DNA of 64,000 nt from Aurantiochytrium sp. KH105. Taxonomy: Eukaryota > Sar > Bigyra > Thraustochytrida > Thraustochytriidae. Each line of letters starts with the position of its first letter. The stretch's first letter is position 1. This document shows positions 38,316-51,300 of this stretch, one piece after another. The stretch covers positions 99,369 to 163,368 of the forward strand of contig BGKB01000154.1 of assembly GCA_003116975.1 (NCBI GenBank), read 5' to 3'. A program made the translations under genes and the position numbers. Under the pieces are notes generated by a model, which saw only the letters and a program-made list of their open reading frames with translations, did not search any database and was not told the origin of the DNA.

Positions 38316-41159
38316 CTAATATTCTTCGCCAAGAAAAGAGTCCGGCGAGAGCGGACTCGCAGGACCATAGGCAGACACATGATGATGATGATGCCGGTAC
38401 ACAGAGGACTGGTGACGGAGGTTATCGTCCTCGTCGTCCTCGTCGCCATCATCGTCGTCGTCGTCGTCACCGTTTGCGCCATGACTGTGATGCGAACGAT
38501 AGCGCGAGCGGTGCTGAAGCTCGCTATCGTCGTCGTCGTCATCATCATCATGGTCCTCAAGATCGTCGAGCTCCTCTTGCATGACCATGTCGATCCATTC
38601 CTTGTTATGGATCGTGAAACGCTTGGCGCGAATCATTTTGCTCAGCGTTCCCTTCAGCTCGGAATAGCAGTTCTGGTCAGGCTCGGGGCTCACTACCTCC
38701 TCTTCTCCTTCGGCGTCGAGGTCCGCAAAGTGACGACCTTTGCTCTTTTCCTCGTCCCCGCGTGTTCCAGAGATTGCTTTGCGCGCGATGCGTCGGTTAA
38801 TGTCCATTGATGTCTCATTGGCCTCATCATGATCTACAATCAAATCCAACAAGTTGTCGGCCATGCACCGAACGACGGGATTTCGATGCTCCAAGAGGTC
38901 GCACACGTCGCGGGGCATCTGCGTCTCGTACAATAGAGCATGGCCCGTGCCAGGATGGCGTAAAAGCCTATGGAAAGTGTACAGTGTCTGCAGCACAATC
39001 TCACTATCCTCTTGCTTCTCGTGGAGAACGTCGTAGATAAGCTTGATGAGCGCCGAACTACAAATGAGGTGCGCGGCATCTGCGTCCAGGCACAATTGGC
39101 CAATCATGATCACTACCTCCAAAAGAACGTCATCTTCAGAGAAGCCTGGGAGAAGGTGCTTGTGCAGAAATTCGACGAGGTCGTGCTCTAGCACAAGGTG
39201 GCCAAAGGTGTCCGACTTTGACAAATCTGCTGGGGTGAGGCAGGCAAGAATGCCAAGCGTCTCGACAAGAACACTCTGATTGTCTGTAAGTTTGAGCAGG
39301 AGAACAAGATCCTTCACATAGGGACTCCACATGCGCTTGCATTTGTACCCAGATCCGCGCGAGGTCGCCGAACGCTTTCGCGTCGCAACCGCGAGGGTTT
39401 CGTCCTCTCCGCTGCTGCCTCCGCCACGTTTGCCACTGTTGCTGCTACTGCTGCTTTCTAGAACCGCTTTGATACGCTCCTCCTCCTCTGCAGCCGAGAC
39501 AGTCTTGGGGACCGGGTCGGGCAGCTCCTCCTGCAACTTGAGGGTCCATCGTGCGATGTTGCGAGCGACCTTGAGAAGAAGCGGGTCTTGACGCTTGATG
39601 GCGCGCTCAATAAGGCCTTTGAAGTTGTTACCTTGGCACATAAAGCTGCAGTTTCGCTCATTGAGACTGAGGTTGATGGCAAGCGCCGCGAGCTCCTTTC
39701 CGACATGTTGAGACGGGAAATCGATGATCATTCGCATCATGTACGGAATAATCTCCGTATAGGTAAACATCGACTTGCAGGAATCGTCAATGGACAAATG
39801 GTACAAAATCCGCAAGGCAGCCGCGCGAAACTGTTTCTCCTGCAACAAATCGACGAGCTTGGGGATGATGCTGCACTTGACCATTTGCTCGCGGATCGCG
39901 GCGTCGAAAGAGAGATTGAACAGTGCCGATAGTGCTGCCTTCATAAGACGGTCATTGGAGCACGGGATGAACTTGATGAGATGCTCAACGACCTCAAAGT
40001 CGCGGAACTCGTCCTTATTTTCCCGTGTCACCGAGAGCTTTTGAATAAAGGTGCACGCCAAGACCAAGAGGTCTGCGTTCGTCGAGTTGCGTGTCGCAAG
40101 AATGCGCACAAGGTCCTGCGCCAGATCTCGCTTCGCCATCTTGCGCTCCACACGGTCGTCTTCGGCGAGATTGATGAGCACCTGAAGGCTGGCGCACAGA
40201 AGCTTGTCCTGCTTGCGCTCCATTCCTTTCGTTTTGGCTCGTTCCACCTTCATGTCAATGGGCTCATGGCGCTTTTTCTCCTTTCGAGGATCCACTTCAG
40301 GCGTCTCGCCTCGCTTCTGCGCCTCTGCGACGCGTTCCAAAAGCCCCATTTCCTCGACTCGCGCGGCGTGACGATCCAGCTCCCATTTGATAGCCCGCAT
40401 CGTGTTGTTGCCTACCTGATGGTTGTGCAGGTACTGATGGAACTGCGAAAAGGTGGAAAACGCGCAAAAGATGTTCATGATGTGCAGCGAAAGCTCCATC
40501 TTGCGACGCGCGTCTTCGCGAAGCGTGCGAGAAAGAGCGCCTAAAAGGGCCTCGTTTTCGGACAAGTCTTCAAGATTGCCCGCGTTTCGTGCCAACTGCA
40601 AAATCATGCTCGTGCCGTGTACCTTGGCTGACATGTCGTCATCGTAGAGCTTTTCGAGGTAGTCGGAAAGGTCGTCCATGTTCGCACTGTCGAGTTCCTC
40701 ATTGGCCTTTTCCTCCTCACGACGACGCTTTTCTTCGAGCTTTTGCTTTCTGCGCTCTTCCTTGCGCTTGCGTTCCGTGTCACGCTTGATCTTACTGACG
40801 GAGTCTGCGCGGTAGCGTTCTTCTAAAGTCATTTCCTTGAGCTCCTGCAGCAGGTTTTCCACGTGTTGCACCTTGTTGTTGGGGATCAGATCGCTCTGTG
40901 CGACGAGTTGCCGCGCGTAGAGCCGTACATCCGTGTGTGCATCTAATTTGACCTTCATGGGCATTCGATGCGTTTTGCGCTCGGTCTGCATGGCTTTGCC
41001 GGTATCGCCCACGACCGTGGCTTCGACCTCGTACGTGAGGATAAGGTCACGGTTGTCATAGTCAGCCGTCACATGGCCCGACTTCACCTTGCGTTTCAAG
41101 TATTTGGGACTTTCACGGTAGTCGCCGTCGAAACTTGTGGCGGGATGCATGTTGCTCAT
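38316..41159 (-). CDS. KIFAP3: Kinesin-associated protein 3 (KAP3), kinesin-II accessory subunit
   Basis: A 947-aa protein from ATG 41159. Residues 20-110 match the KAP N-terminal region (LILTYEVEATVVGD, RQLVAQSDLIPNNKVQHVENLL). A highly charged Lys/Arg/Glu helix follows (111-155), then about ten armadillo repeats (about 170-800, e.g. LKAALSALFNLSFD-type, LRILYHLSIDDSCKSMF, GKELAALAINLSLNERN). The C-terminus is KAP-like (IHNKEWIDMV) and then strongly Asp/His-rich (880-935, RHHHHH). KAP3 is the non-motor subunit of heterotrimeric kinesin-II, which drives anterograde intraflagellar transport. A ~55-residue Ser/Gly-rich insertion near residue 570 separates two ARM blocks. The Asp/His tail is species-specific. 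It is head-to-head with the giant ARM gene. Confidence 0.95.
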   Translation of the reverse strand: MSNMHPATSFDGDYRESPKYLKRKVKSGHVTADYDNRDLILTYEVEATVVGDTGKAMQTERKTHRMPMKVKLDAHTDVRLYARQLVAQSDLIPNNKVQHVENLLQELKEMTLEERYRADSVSKIKRDTERKRKEERRKQKLEEKRRREEEKANEELDSANMDDLSDYLEKLYDDDMSAKVHGTSMILQLARNAGNLEDLSENEALLGALSRTLREDARRKMELSLHIMNIFCAFSTFSQFHQYLHNHQVGNNTMRAIKWELDRHAARVEEMGLLERVAEAQKRGETPEVDPRKEKKRHEPIDMKVERAKTKGMERKQDKLLCASLQVLINLAEDDRVERKMAKRDLAQDLVRILATRNSTNADLLVLACTFIQKLSVTRENKDEFRDFEVVEHLIKFIPCSNDRLMKAALSALFNLSFDAAIREQMVKCSIIPKLVDLLQEKQFRAAALRILYHLSIDDSCKSMFTYTEIIPYMMRMIIDFPSQHVGKELAALAINLSLNERNCSFMCQGNNFKGLIERAIKRQDPLLLKVARNIARWTLKLQEELPDPVPKTVSAAEEEERIKAVLESSSSSNSGKRGGGSSGEDETLAVATRKRSATSRGSGYKCKRMWSPYVKDLVLLLKLTDNQSVLVETLGILACLTPADLSKSDTFGHLVLEHDLVEFLHKHLLPGFSEDDVLLEVVIMIGQLCLDADAAHLICSSALIKLIYDVLHEKQEDSEIVLQTLYTFHRLLRHPGTGHALLYETQMPRDVCDLLEHRNPVVRCMADNLLDLIVDHDEANETSMDINRRIARKAISGTRGDEEKSKGRHFADLDAEGEEEVVSPEPDQNCYSELKGTLSKMIRAKRFTIHNKEWIDMVMQEELDDLEDHDDDDDDDDSELQHRSRYRSHHSHGANGDDDDDDDGDEDDEDDNLRHQSSVYRHHHHHVSAYGPASPLSPDSFLGEEY

Positions 41160-42307
41160 GTCTTTTGCTGGTTGGTCGTACGAAGAGTCGTCGCGGAAGT
41201 GCAGGCGCTAAGCGTTTACTTGCTCTTGCGAGCAAACTGTCTGTGAGAGGAGCAGAGAAACTTGCTGCGTTGCCCTTCCTTTATAACACGCACACGCCCA
41301 CGCACCCGCACTCGCACTCGCACTCGCACTCGTACTCACTCTCGTACGCGCGCGCGCGAGCGCTGGCAATAAGCCTACAGACGGCTCTCTTGGTCCGAGC
41401 AGGGTAGCGAGCTTGCTTCGATTGCTCTCGGGTTCTGGCTTTCCTTTTACCTAAGACCTCAAATCCTCTTCTTTCTTTCTTTTCCTTTATCCCTTCTCTC
41501 TCTCCTCACGAGATAATTTAGAGCACAAGCGCAAAATCGGGCCGGGCAATGACCAACGCTCACTTGTTCGCACGCCTCCCCTTCCTCATTGCGCGCGCGC
41601 GCGCGTTAATAGTTGCAAGAAAGGCACGCGCGAGAGTCTTGTGTTTCTTGCTTCTCTTGAACAGAGAGAGCCAAGCGCTCTCAGCCACAACGCAACCCAA
41701 GGCATGTCCGTTGCGCAACCCATTTTCGTATTTATTTTGTTGCAAGTTGCGTTGATGCGATGTGGCACTCACAATAAGTAGTGAAGCGACAGGCGTCGTA
41801 GCTTGTGGCCTTTCTGTGCGGTACTAGCGTTCCCGCCTGCCCTCGTCCTCTTTTCGCAAGGCAGAAGAAGACGGATAGGGCCGGGCCGACAGTGAAGGTG
41901 CCAACGTTCTGATTTACCCTTTTCATTTTTAATAGTAGTCATCTTGCTACGAGTTGAAAGGCAGCGGGACAAGAAAGCTCAACATTCTACTTATTACCCG
42001 AGCTTGACGAAAGCTCTTCAGACTCGAGGACCCGCCCATTCGCCTCTCAAGAGGGGAAAGGGTGGCGAGGCGGAGTTCGAGGACGACGGACGAGAACGAG
42101 GAGTCAGAGCACCTCGCAAAAAGAAAAGGTATCGCTCGCTCAGCCGGCTGGCTGGCTAGCTGGCTGGCTGGTGAAGTTGTAAAGCTTCATTGAGGGCGAG
42201 AGCAGCTAGTTGCTGACTAGCTGCGTCGAAAAAGCAAAAGAGCATAGACACACAAACATCCATAATCTCCTCAACGAGCCGCTGTCGCGAAGAAGTACAC
42301 TTGCATC
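41160..42307. promoter_or_regulatory. Divergent intergenic region between KAP3 and the giant ARM gene
   Basis: 1.15-kb head-to-head spacer. It has a (CACTCG)n run at 41307-41344 with a CG run after it, a 10-bp palindrome GTTGCGCAAC at 41710-41719, and GGCT/GCTG units at about 42143-42172. The palindrome is built from half-sites like those of RFX X-boxes, but without the usual spacer. No gene is seen inside. Confidence 0.5.
41307..41344 (+). repeat. (CACTCG)n microsatellite
   Basis: About four perfect and two imperfect CACTCG units, about 150 bp upstream of the KAP3 start codon. Confidence 0.85.
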
Positions 42308-45300
42308 ATGGCGAAGGTTCTCGAGACGCTAATCGCCCGCGGGCGTCGCGTGCGGAGGCCACGTGAGCAGCGCGAGGTCGCCTTTGGTCTTGCTGATCTC
42401 TCCACGCATCCAGACATTCACACACGCATGGTGCAAAAGGGAGCATGCACCTCGCTCATCCAACTTCTCGAACGTTCCGGTGACCTCGAGACGCAGCGCT
42501 TCTCCGCACTTGCACTGGGAAACATGGCCTCGACCGCGGAGAATCGCGTCAAAATGGTACATGCTGGATGCTGCCGCCCACTTATTACGTATATAGGTAG
42601 CGAAGCCGGAGACACAATAGGCAGGCAGTACGCAGCTCTTGCGCTCGGAAACCTAGCTGCAAACACTGCAAATCACGAGGAAATCGTGCATCTCAACGCA
42701 ATAGAAGCACTCATCATGCTTTTGCGAGCTGAAGACGTTCAATGCGGTCGATATGCGGCCTTTGCAATCAGCAACTTGGCTTCCAATGAACAACACCGTG
42801 CTCAGATTGTCGAAGAAGGAGCCATTGCTCCGTTGGTGGAGCTTGCGTGCTCGGATGACTCAAATGTGCAGCGTCAAGCGCTTGCCGCTCTCCGCGGTTT
42901 GGCCATTTCACCGGAGAACCGCTCACTCATCGTCAAAGAGGGCGTTCTCGATCCGCTCGTTCTCATGGCGCGCTCCGAAGATGTGGCGATCCAGCGAGAA
43001 GTAGGCGCAGCTCTAAACTCCCTGTCGTCGCTCGACGAGAACAAGTCCGAGATTGCAGATCGCGCGATCTCCACAATCATTTCTCTCGCACTTTCCGGTG
43101 ACGCAGAGGTCGAGAAGCAGGCCGTGTGTACAATGGCCAATCTGCTCGAAATGGTCGAGCTCCACGACAAAGTGCTCGACGAATCAGGTCTCCCGCCTCT
43201 CATTGCTCTTGCTGTCTCTGACGACGTAGCCACCAAGGGCGAAGCGTGCCGCGCCATCGCAAACCTTGCTGCAAATCGTGACATTCAGCAGCAAGTTATG
43301 CGTGAAGGTGGCATGCGACCTCTCATCGACGCGCTTTCGGTCAAAGACATTAGCTCGCAGCGTTTTGGTGCTCTTGGTCTCGCCAACCTTGCCACCAATG
43401 TTGCCTACCAGGTCAAAATTGTGCAGGAAGGCGCCGTGGCGCCGCTCATTGAGCTTGCCGCCGACCCCGAGCGCGAGATCGAGGCGAGACGCTATGCAGT
43501 TCTTTGCATTGCTAACCTTGCGGCCACCATTGGTAATCACCCGGCCTTGCTTCAGGAAGGCGTCCTCGCGGCACTGTACTCGCTGTCGAATGCTGCTGAC
43601 GTCATGAGTCAATACTATGTCGCCTATGCACTAGCAAACCTTTCGTCGAACGCTCGCAATCACGAAGTTATCGTGGAAATGGGCGGCCTCCAACCGCTCA
43701 TCACTCTCAGCTACTCGCGCGACCCTGACGTACATCATCAAGCCGCCGCGGCAATCCGGGGACTGTCTGTGAATGATACGAACAAGATGAAAATTGTTCA
43801 GGAAGGAGGGCTCGAGCCCCTTGTGCTCCTCATGAAGTCCCGCGATGTTGAGGTTTTGCGTGAGGTCGTGGCAGCCTTGTGTAACTTGAGCATCTCCGAC
43901 GAGACCAAATTTGAGATGGCCAAAAGTGGAGCGCTACCGCCTCTCATTATGCTGGCGCTCAACGAGGACATGGAGGTTTCACGACAATCGTGCGCGGCGC
44001 TCGCCAACGTTGCAGAAATTCCGGAGAACCAGGTCAAACTTGGTCACGAGCAAGCCATTGAAAAGCTCATCCAAGCTCTTCGCTCCCCCTTTGTAGAAGT
44101 GCAACGCGAGGCAGGTCGTGCCATTGCAAATTTAGCCGCCAACTCCGACAATCAGGACCGCATTATCGAGGGAGGAGGTCACCAGGTTCTTATTTCGTAC
44201 TTGCTTTCCCCAGACACGGCATCGCAGCGTGTTGGCGCCATGGGTATTGGCAACCTCTCCACCAGCACGAAGCACCGCGTGGCCTTGATGCAATCTGGCG
44301 CCTTGGAACCTCTCATGTCTCTCGCTCGGTCTGAAGATCTCGAGCTTGAGATTCAGCGCTTTGCGGTCCTTGCGACTGCGAATCTGGCGTCCTCTGTGGA
44401 TAATCACGTCCAGCTCGTGGAGGAAGGTGCGTTGCCTCTTCTTATTTCGCTCTCGAGCTCTCCGGACCCCGAGGTTCGCCAATATGCAGCTTTCGCTCTC
44501 GTTCGCATGGCTCATAATGCCGAGATCCGAAAGAAAATTACGGACGAGGGTGGGTTAGAGCCTGTTCTCTTTCTTGCACGAACCAACGACGCAGAGATTC
44601 ACTGCGAGGTGCTTCCTGCACTCTGCACGCTTTCTTTCGCGGATGCCAACAAGGTCGAAATCTGTCGCCACGGAGGTCTGGAACCGCTCGTGGAGCTCTG
44701 CGAAGTGACAGAAGACCCGATCATGGCGCAGCTAGCCTGCTGCGCGCTTGCCAACCTTGCAGAAGAGGTTGAAAACCAGGCTCTCATCGTGCAAAAGGGG
44801 GTCATCGCGCCACTCATCCGTGCTTTGCAAACGGATTTTCCCGACGCAAATCGCGAGGCGGCGCGTTGTCTCGGCAATCTTGCCGCAAATTGCGAGTACG
44901 GCGAGGAAATGTTTCGCTGTGGCGTCGTAGAGTGCCTTGTGCTCATGTTGCGTCATGACAATATTGGTTGTCAACGCATGGCGTCGATGGCGCTCGCAAA
45001 CCTTGCAACGAACATCAAACTGCAGACTAAACTCGTGCACATGGAGGTTGTAGAGCCCATGATCACCATGGCTTCCAAAGGCTTGGATACGAATACAACA
45101 TCAGACGCAGAAACAGAACGGTACGCGTTGCTGTGTCTTGCAAACCTTGCTGTGTCTCCCGAGAACCACGAGTACTTGATCAATTCTGGTACGTTGGATC
45201 TCGTGGTTGGTTTCAGCAAGTCGCGAGATGTGGTGTGTCGGCAGCACGCCATCTATGCGCTCGGAAACTTCGCTTCAAGCCCAGAGAATCTCGACACCAT

Positions 45301-48300
45301 CGTCAAGGGCGGCTGTCTCAAACCCATTATTTCCTTTGCTTTTCCTGGCGATGAAAACGTTCAGTTTCAGGCTGTTGCGACGTTGCGAGGCCTTGCAGTC
45401 AATGCCGATGTGCGCCTCGCTATTGTGCGCAACGGAGGTGTGGAGCCCTTGATTTTGGCAGCACAAGCAGACAGTATCGAGACACAGCGCGAAGCGGCCG
45501 CAGCGCTGTGCAATCTCACGCTCAATGAGGAAAACAAGATTGCGGTCGGACGTTCAGGCTGCCTGCCAGCGCTCATCCAGCTTGTTCAGTCCTGTGACCG
45601 CGAGCGAGAGCGGTACGCGCTTATTGCCATCGGAAACATTGCCGAGATGGTGGAGGGTCGTACACAGCGAACCATGATCGATGAAGGTGTTTTGGCGGCT
45701 CTCATGAAGGTTGCCGGCTCTGAGGTTGCGGAGATTCGTCGCGAGGTGGCACGCTGTCTGGCTCTCTTTGCATCGAGTCCAGATTCTCAGCGCGACGTCA
45801 TTGCATGTGGAGGATTGGTGCAGATCATGGCTTTCATTCGCTCCAAGGATCTCAAGTGCCAACGATATGGTGCTCTCGGTCTCTCAAACTTGGCGCTCGA
45901 GCATTCGAACCATGTCGATCTCATCGAAAACGGCGCGCTCCCAGCGCTCGTGACTGTCGCAGGCTCCGAGGATCTGGAGACGAGGCGCTGCGTGGCGTTT
46001 GCGCTCGAATGCTTGTGCGCAAACGAGGCCTCACACGCCATCGGCGAGCGTGTGGGTCTCGTCAAGCCTCTTGTGAATCTGGCCATGTGCGATGACCCGG
46101 ACACCCATCTGCACGCCGTCATTGCCATGCGCCATCTCGCTCTTAATGCGGCAAATCGAATCAAGCTTGTTGAGCTCGGCGCGCTGGTGCCTCTGCTCAA
46201 GCTTGGAGCGACTTCAAATGTCGAAGTTTTGCGCGAGGTGGCAGCAGCACTACGCAATCTCTCACTCTCGGAAGAGAACAAGCTCAGCATCGTCAAGGCT
46301 GGAGTACTCTCGGTACTGGTTACCTTTGGGCATTCAGGCGATATGGAAGTAGCACACCAAGCGTGTGGTGTGCTGGCCAATCTTGCAGAGGTCACTGAAA
46401 ACCAAGGACGCATGGTCGAAGCAGGCGCATTGCAGCATCTAAAGTTTGTTTTGCGGTCCAAGTCAATCGCAGTCCAGCGAGAAGCATCGCGCGCAATCGC
46501 CAATCTGTCAGCAGAGTATGCGCATACCTCTGAGATTGCCTCGGGCGGCGCACTGCCGCCACTCACGGCGGCGCTGTCCTCCCCTGACGTAATGAGCCAG
46601 CGCTACGCAGCCATGGGCATTTCCAACCTTGCCACGCACATTGCCAATCAGCCCCGCATTTTGCAAGAGGGTGGTCTCAACTCGCTTGTGCATCTCGCGG
46701 GCTTTGGTAATGGGGACCTCGAGTGCCAACGGTACGCTGTCTTTGGACTTTGCAACCTTTCGTGCACACGAAGCAATCACCCACCTTTGATTCAGCGCGG
46801 CGTTCTACCAATGTTGACCGAGCTCATTGAGCACGACGACGTTGAGATCCGCAACGCTGCGACCTTTGCAATCGCTAACTTTGCTGCTGTGGCAGAAAAT
46901 CACCAGCTTCTTATGGAGGAGACCGTCATTGAGCCACTCGTGTATCTTTTGCGCATTGATGACGCTGAGGCCCAGCTCCGGGCTACGGCTGCGCTGCGGG
47001 GACTTGCATGTGATCCCATTCTACGCAACACCATCATTGAAGAAGGCGCTTTGGATCCGCTCCTGGAGCTGGCCAAGTCTGAGAACGTTGCAGTGCAACA
47101 TGAGGTTCTTGCTTGCCTTTGCAATCTCTCTCTCTCTGGATGCATTGGAGATCAGCACGCAACGGTGGCGCGTGCCATCAATGTTCCGGGTCTCGTATCT
47201 TTCCTGTGTTCTGCGGATACAACTTATCGACTTTTTGGCGCGGTGGCCCTCGGAAACATTGCCAGTGCGGAGGAGCATCATGATGCTATGATGCAGGGCG
47301 GCGCGCTCGCACCTTTGATCACAGTGTCAAATTCTGCAGATCTCGAGACGCAGCGCGCCATTGGGTACGCGCTCTGCAATCTTGCTTCAAGGGAGGAGAA
47401 CCGCGAGGCGGTCGTTGCGCAAGGCGGGTTGCCCCCACTCATTGCCCTTGCGTGTTCAGAAGACATTGACGACATGAGGGCCGCGATCGCAACACTTCGA
47501 GGCATCGCAGCTTCTCCCCACACGCGAGAGCGTATCGTCCAGGAAGGTGGCCTCGAAGCGCTCATGATGGGTGCCAGGACGCGCGACGTGATCATCTGGA
47601 GAGAACTCGCAGCATGCGCGTTTAACTTGGCCATGAACGAGAACACCAAGCTCGATATTGCGCAAAGCGAGGCTCTGCCGGAACTCATTCGGCTCTGCAA
47701 AAGTGGTGAGGAGGATGTCGTGCGCTACTGCTGTGGGTGCATCGCGAACATGGCTGAGAATAATACGACGCACGAGCTCATCGTTTCCATCGAAGGTGTC
47801 GGATTTCTGTGCGCGCTCACCTCTTCACGAAGCATCAAGATGTCGGGTGTTCATCGCGAGGCGACACGAGCTCTTGCCAACCTTGGCGCCGACTTCCAAA
47901 TGCAAGAGCAGCTAATCAAGGACGGTGCTCATTTCGCCTTTGTTCGCGCCATGTGCCACCAATCTGACGTGGTGACCCAACGTCTTGGGGCGCTGGGCAT
48001 TATGAACCTTACTACGCGCCCCAAGTATCACGACCATGTCGTCGAGCGCGAGGTTGGAGAACCCGGCAGCCCCGAGTATGAGGGCGCCATCCAAGCTCTC
48101 ACGGCGCTCGTCCAGCTGCGTGTCGACGAGCTTGGCCGTGTCGACGTGGAGCGCGATGATATGGAGGCTCGGCGGTACGCAACGCTGGCATTGGGCAACC
48201 TTGCCGCAAATCCCATCAATCACGAGCAACTCATGAGCTGCGAATCGCTACCGCCCTTGGTGGTCGCCCTCGGTCGCCCGGGCATTGTTGACGATGCGGA

Positions 48301-51300
48301 GACGCACTTTAACGCGGCTTTTGCAATTGGCAAGCTGGCCAAGAACCCAGCGCTGCTCGAAACAATTGGCCGTGCTGGGGCCATGGCTCCGCTCATCACG
48401 GTGGCGCAAAAGGCGCCGGCGCCTCAGGCCAAGTGTCAGGCCATTTCTGCTTTGCGTCGCATTCTCAACGACGACAGAAATCGTGATGAGGCTCTGGAGC
48501 TGCGCGGTAGACTTTTGCCTGCCTTGGCAGAGGCTGGCAAGACAGGCGACATTGAGATGCAGCGTGAAGTAGCCGCAGCGCTGTGCAATCTCAGCGTCTC
48601 GGACGAGGCCAAACTCGCTCTTTCTGGCTGTGGATCCAGGCGCCCCAATCTCGAATGCCTCCGCGTGCTCATCACACTTGCACAAAGTACCGATGTGGAA
48701 GTCTCCCGGCAGGCTTGCGCAGCGCTGGCAAACATCGCAGAGGACCCCGAGACGCATCCTGTTCTAACAGAGGAACAGGGCATTCATTTCCTGTCCGTGC
48801 TCATGCGGTCTCGAAAGGTGGAGGTGTACCGCGAGGCATCTCGTGCCATCAGCAATCTGTTGGGTTCCATGCATGTGACTCACAAGACTTTTCTCGACGA
48901 GGACGGGCTGCCATCCGTCTTTCGCGTCGCTAAATCCGAGGACTTGCAGTGCCAGCTGCACGCAGCTCTTTGCTACCGTAAACTCTCTCCCAACGTGCGC
49001 ACCCATATCGAGATTTGCGCCTCACCGGGACTCAAGCCACTCTTCAACCTCGTTCTTAATGCCGAGGAGCCTGTTATCAAAATGCACGCCATGTCGGCAC
49101 TGCGCGACGTGGCGTCGAACCCGGATCTCAAGTGGACCTTGTACCGCGAGGGCGCATTGAGAGTCATGGTAGATCTCCTTGTCCAGCAGAATGCGGTCAT
49201 TGTGCGAATGCGCGCAGACGCCGAGGCGCACGCCAAAAAGAGCCGGAAACCCAACGAAGAGCTTCCTCGTGAGGCAAATGAAGCTGGTGTTTCCAAAAAT
49301 CTCTTTGCTGTTGAGCTTTCGTGTCTCGCTGCTGCTGCGCTTCGCCACATGTCTCTGAATGACCGCATTAAGCGACAGATCACGGAAATGGGCGGGCTTG
49401 TAGCCCTTGTGGAGTCCGCGCGTCTGGCCTCGAGCACTGATCTCATGACGCAAATTGGCGAGACGATGGCCAACATGTCAGAGAATCCGGACAATCAGCT
49501 GAGCATCGTGGAAGAGGATGGCTTGCTTGCCCTTTTGCACATGAGCAGGTCGCAGAGCGAGGCTGTACGCGAGGGTGTGGCGCGTGCACACGCCAGTCTC
49601 ACAGCCAATGTTCACAACCAGGCTGATGTCTACATTAAAGACGACATTAAGAGCCTCCTGCAGCTGTGCTGGTCAGCATCGGAACATACTGCCAGGTACG
49701 CTTCAATGGCAGTGGGTAATCTGGCTATCAATTACCAGAATCAAGCAACGATTGCTCGGTGCGGCGGCATCCCGCCTCTTGTGCACCTATGCTCAAACAC
49801 AAACGCCGACTGCAGACACTATGCAGCGCGAGCACTCTACCGACTTGCCGCCGCGACAGAAAATCAGAGCCGCATCACAGAAAACAATGGTGTCCCTGCG
49901 CTCGTGAGCCTCTTAGGACCCGAACAGCTTGACGAATGTCGTACCGTCACGTGCATGGCCCTTTGCAACTTGGCCAGCGATCTTCGGAATCAAGCTGTAA
50001 TTGTCAAAGCCAATGCTCTCGGTCCTCTTGTGAATGTGCTGCGCGATAGCTCTTCGCAGTGTAAGCGATACGCGGCCATGACGCTGTGTAACCTGGCGGA
50101 GAACCCAGATAACCAAGGTATTATCGCTGAGGTTGGAGCGCTGGGTCCCCTCATCGAAGGAACGCGAAGCACGGCAACTTCGGATCTCGAAACGCAGCGG
50201 TATTGTGGAATGTGTCTTTGCAACCTGAGCGTGCATCCCGCGAACCGTCGTCGGATCGTCGAGGCTGGAGGTTTGCCTCCGCTCGTGCAACTGGCGAACT
50301 CATCGAGACTCGAGTGCCAGCGGAGCTCTGCGCTGGCCCTTTACAACATGTCCTGTGTTCAAGCGAATCATGAAGCCCTCATTAAGGGTCGCGGCACGGT
50401 TCCTTTGGTCCAGCTCGCACAAAGTCAGGACGTTGACTGCAGGCGCTATGCTGCCATGACGTTGTGTAATCTGGCTGCCAACGCGGCTACGCGAGCCGCC
50501 GCTACCAAGGGAGGCGGCTTGCAGGCCATGGTTTTGGTCGCCAAGGATGGAGATATGGATTGTAAGCGATACGGTCTCATCGGACTTTGCAATCTTGCTT
50601 GCGACCGTGGCACCCAGGTGCAAGTGATTGTACATGGTGGTCTTGGGCCCATTTTACGGGGCACCGAAGGTGGTCTTTCCAAGAATGAAAGGAAAAAGCT
50701 CGCCACCAAGGCGGGAGGAAGTGGTACTGCTGCGGAGATTGACCTGGAAGAGGATGAAGAGGACAAGGATGCGGACGATGATACAGTGGGCGAAATTATT
50801 GACGTGGACATCTTGCGCTACGCGGCAATGGCCTTGAGCAATTTAAGCGCCAATGAAGAAAATCACAGCATCCTCATCAGTAAGGGCACGCTCGAGCGAC
50901 TTGTGGCGCTCACCAAGTGTGGTGACGATGACGTGGTCCAGTACGCTGCTTTTGCTCTTGCGAACATGTCATCAAACGCAGAAGTTCACGACAAGCTGGG
51001 CAAGTGTGGCGCCATCCCGCCTCTCATCGCTCTCGCTCACTCGGAGGATGAAAACGTACGGTGTCTCGCACTCGCGGCATTGCGGCGGCTGGCAACGAAT
51101 GCCGGAAACCGCGGCCTGCTTGTTCGCAATCGCGTCCTCGGCCCGCTCGCTGCAGCGGTCAATGCCAAGGGAGACGAATGCCCGATTGAGATCCAGCGCG
51201 AGGTCGCGGCAACGCTCAGCAACCTCTCTCTTTCCGACGAGAACAAGCCTGCAATCGCCGCAAGCGAGGTGCTCCCTGTGATGATCAAGTTGGCACAGTC

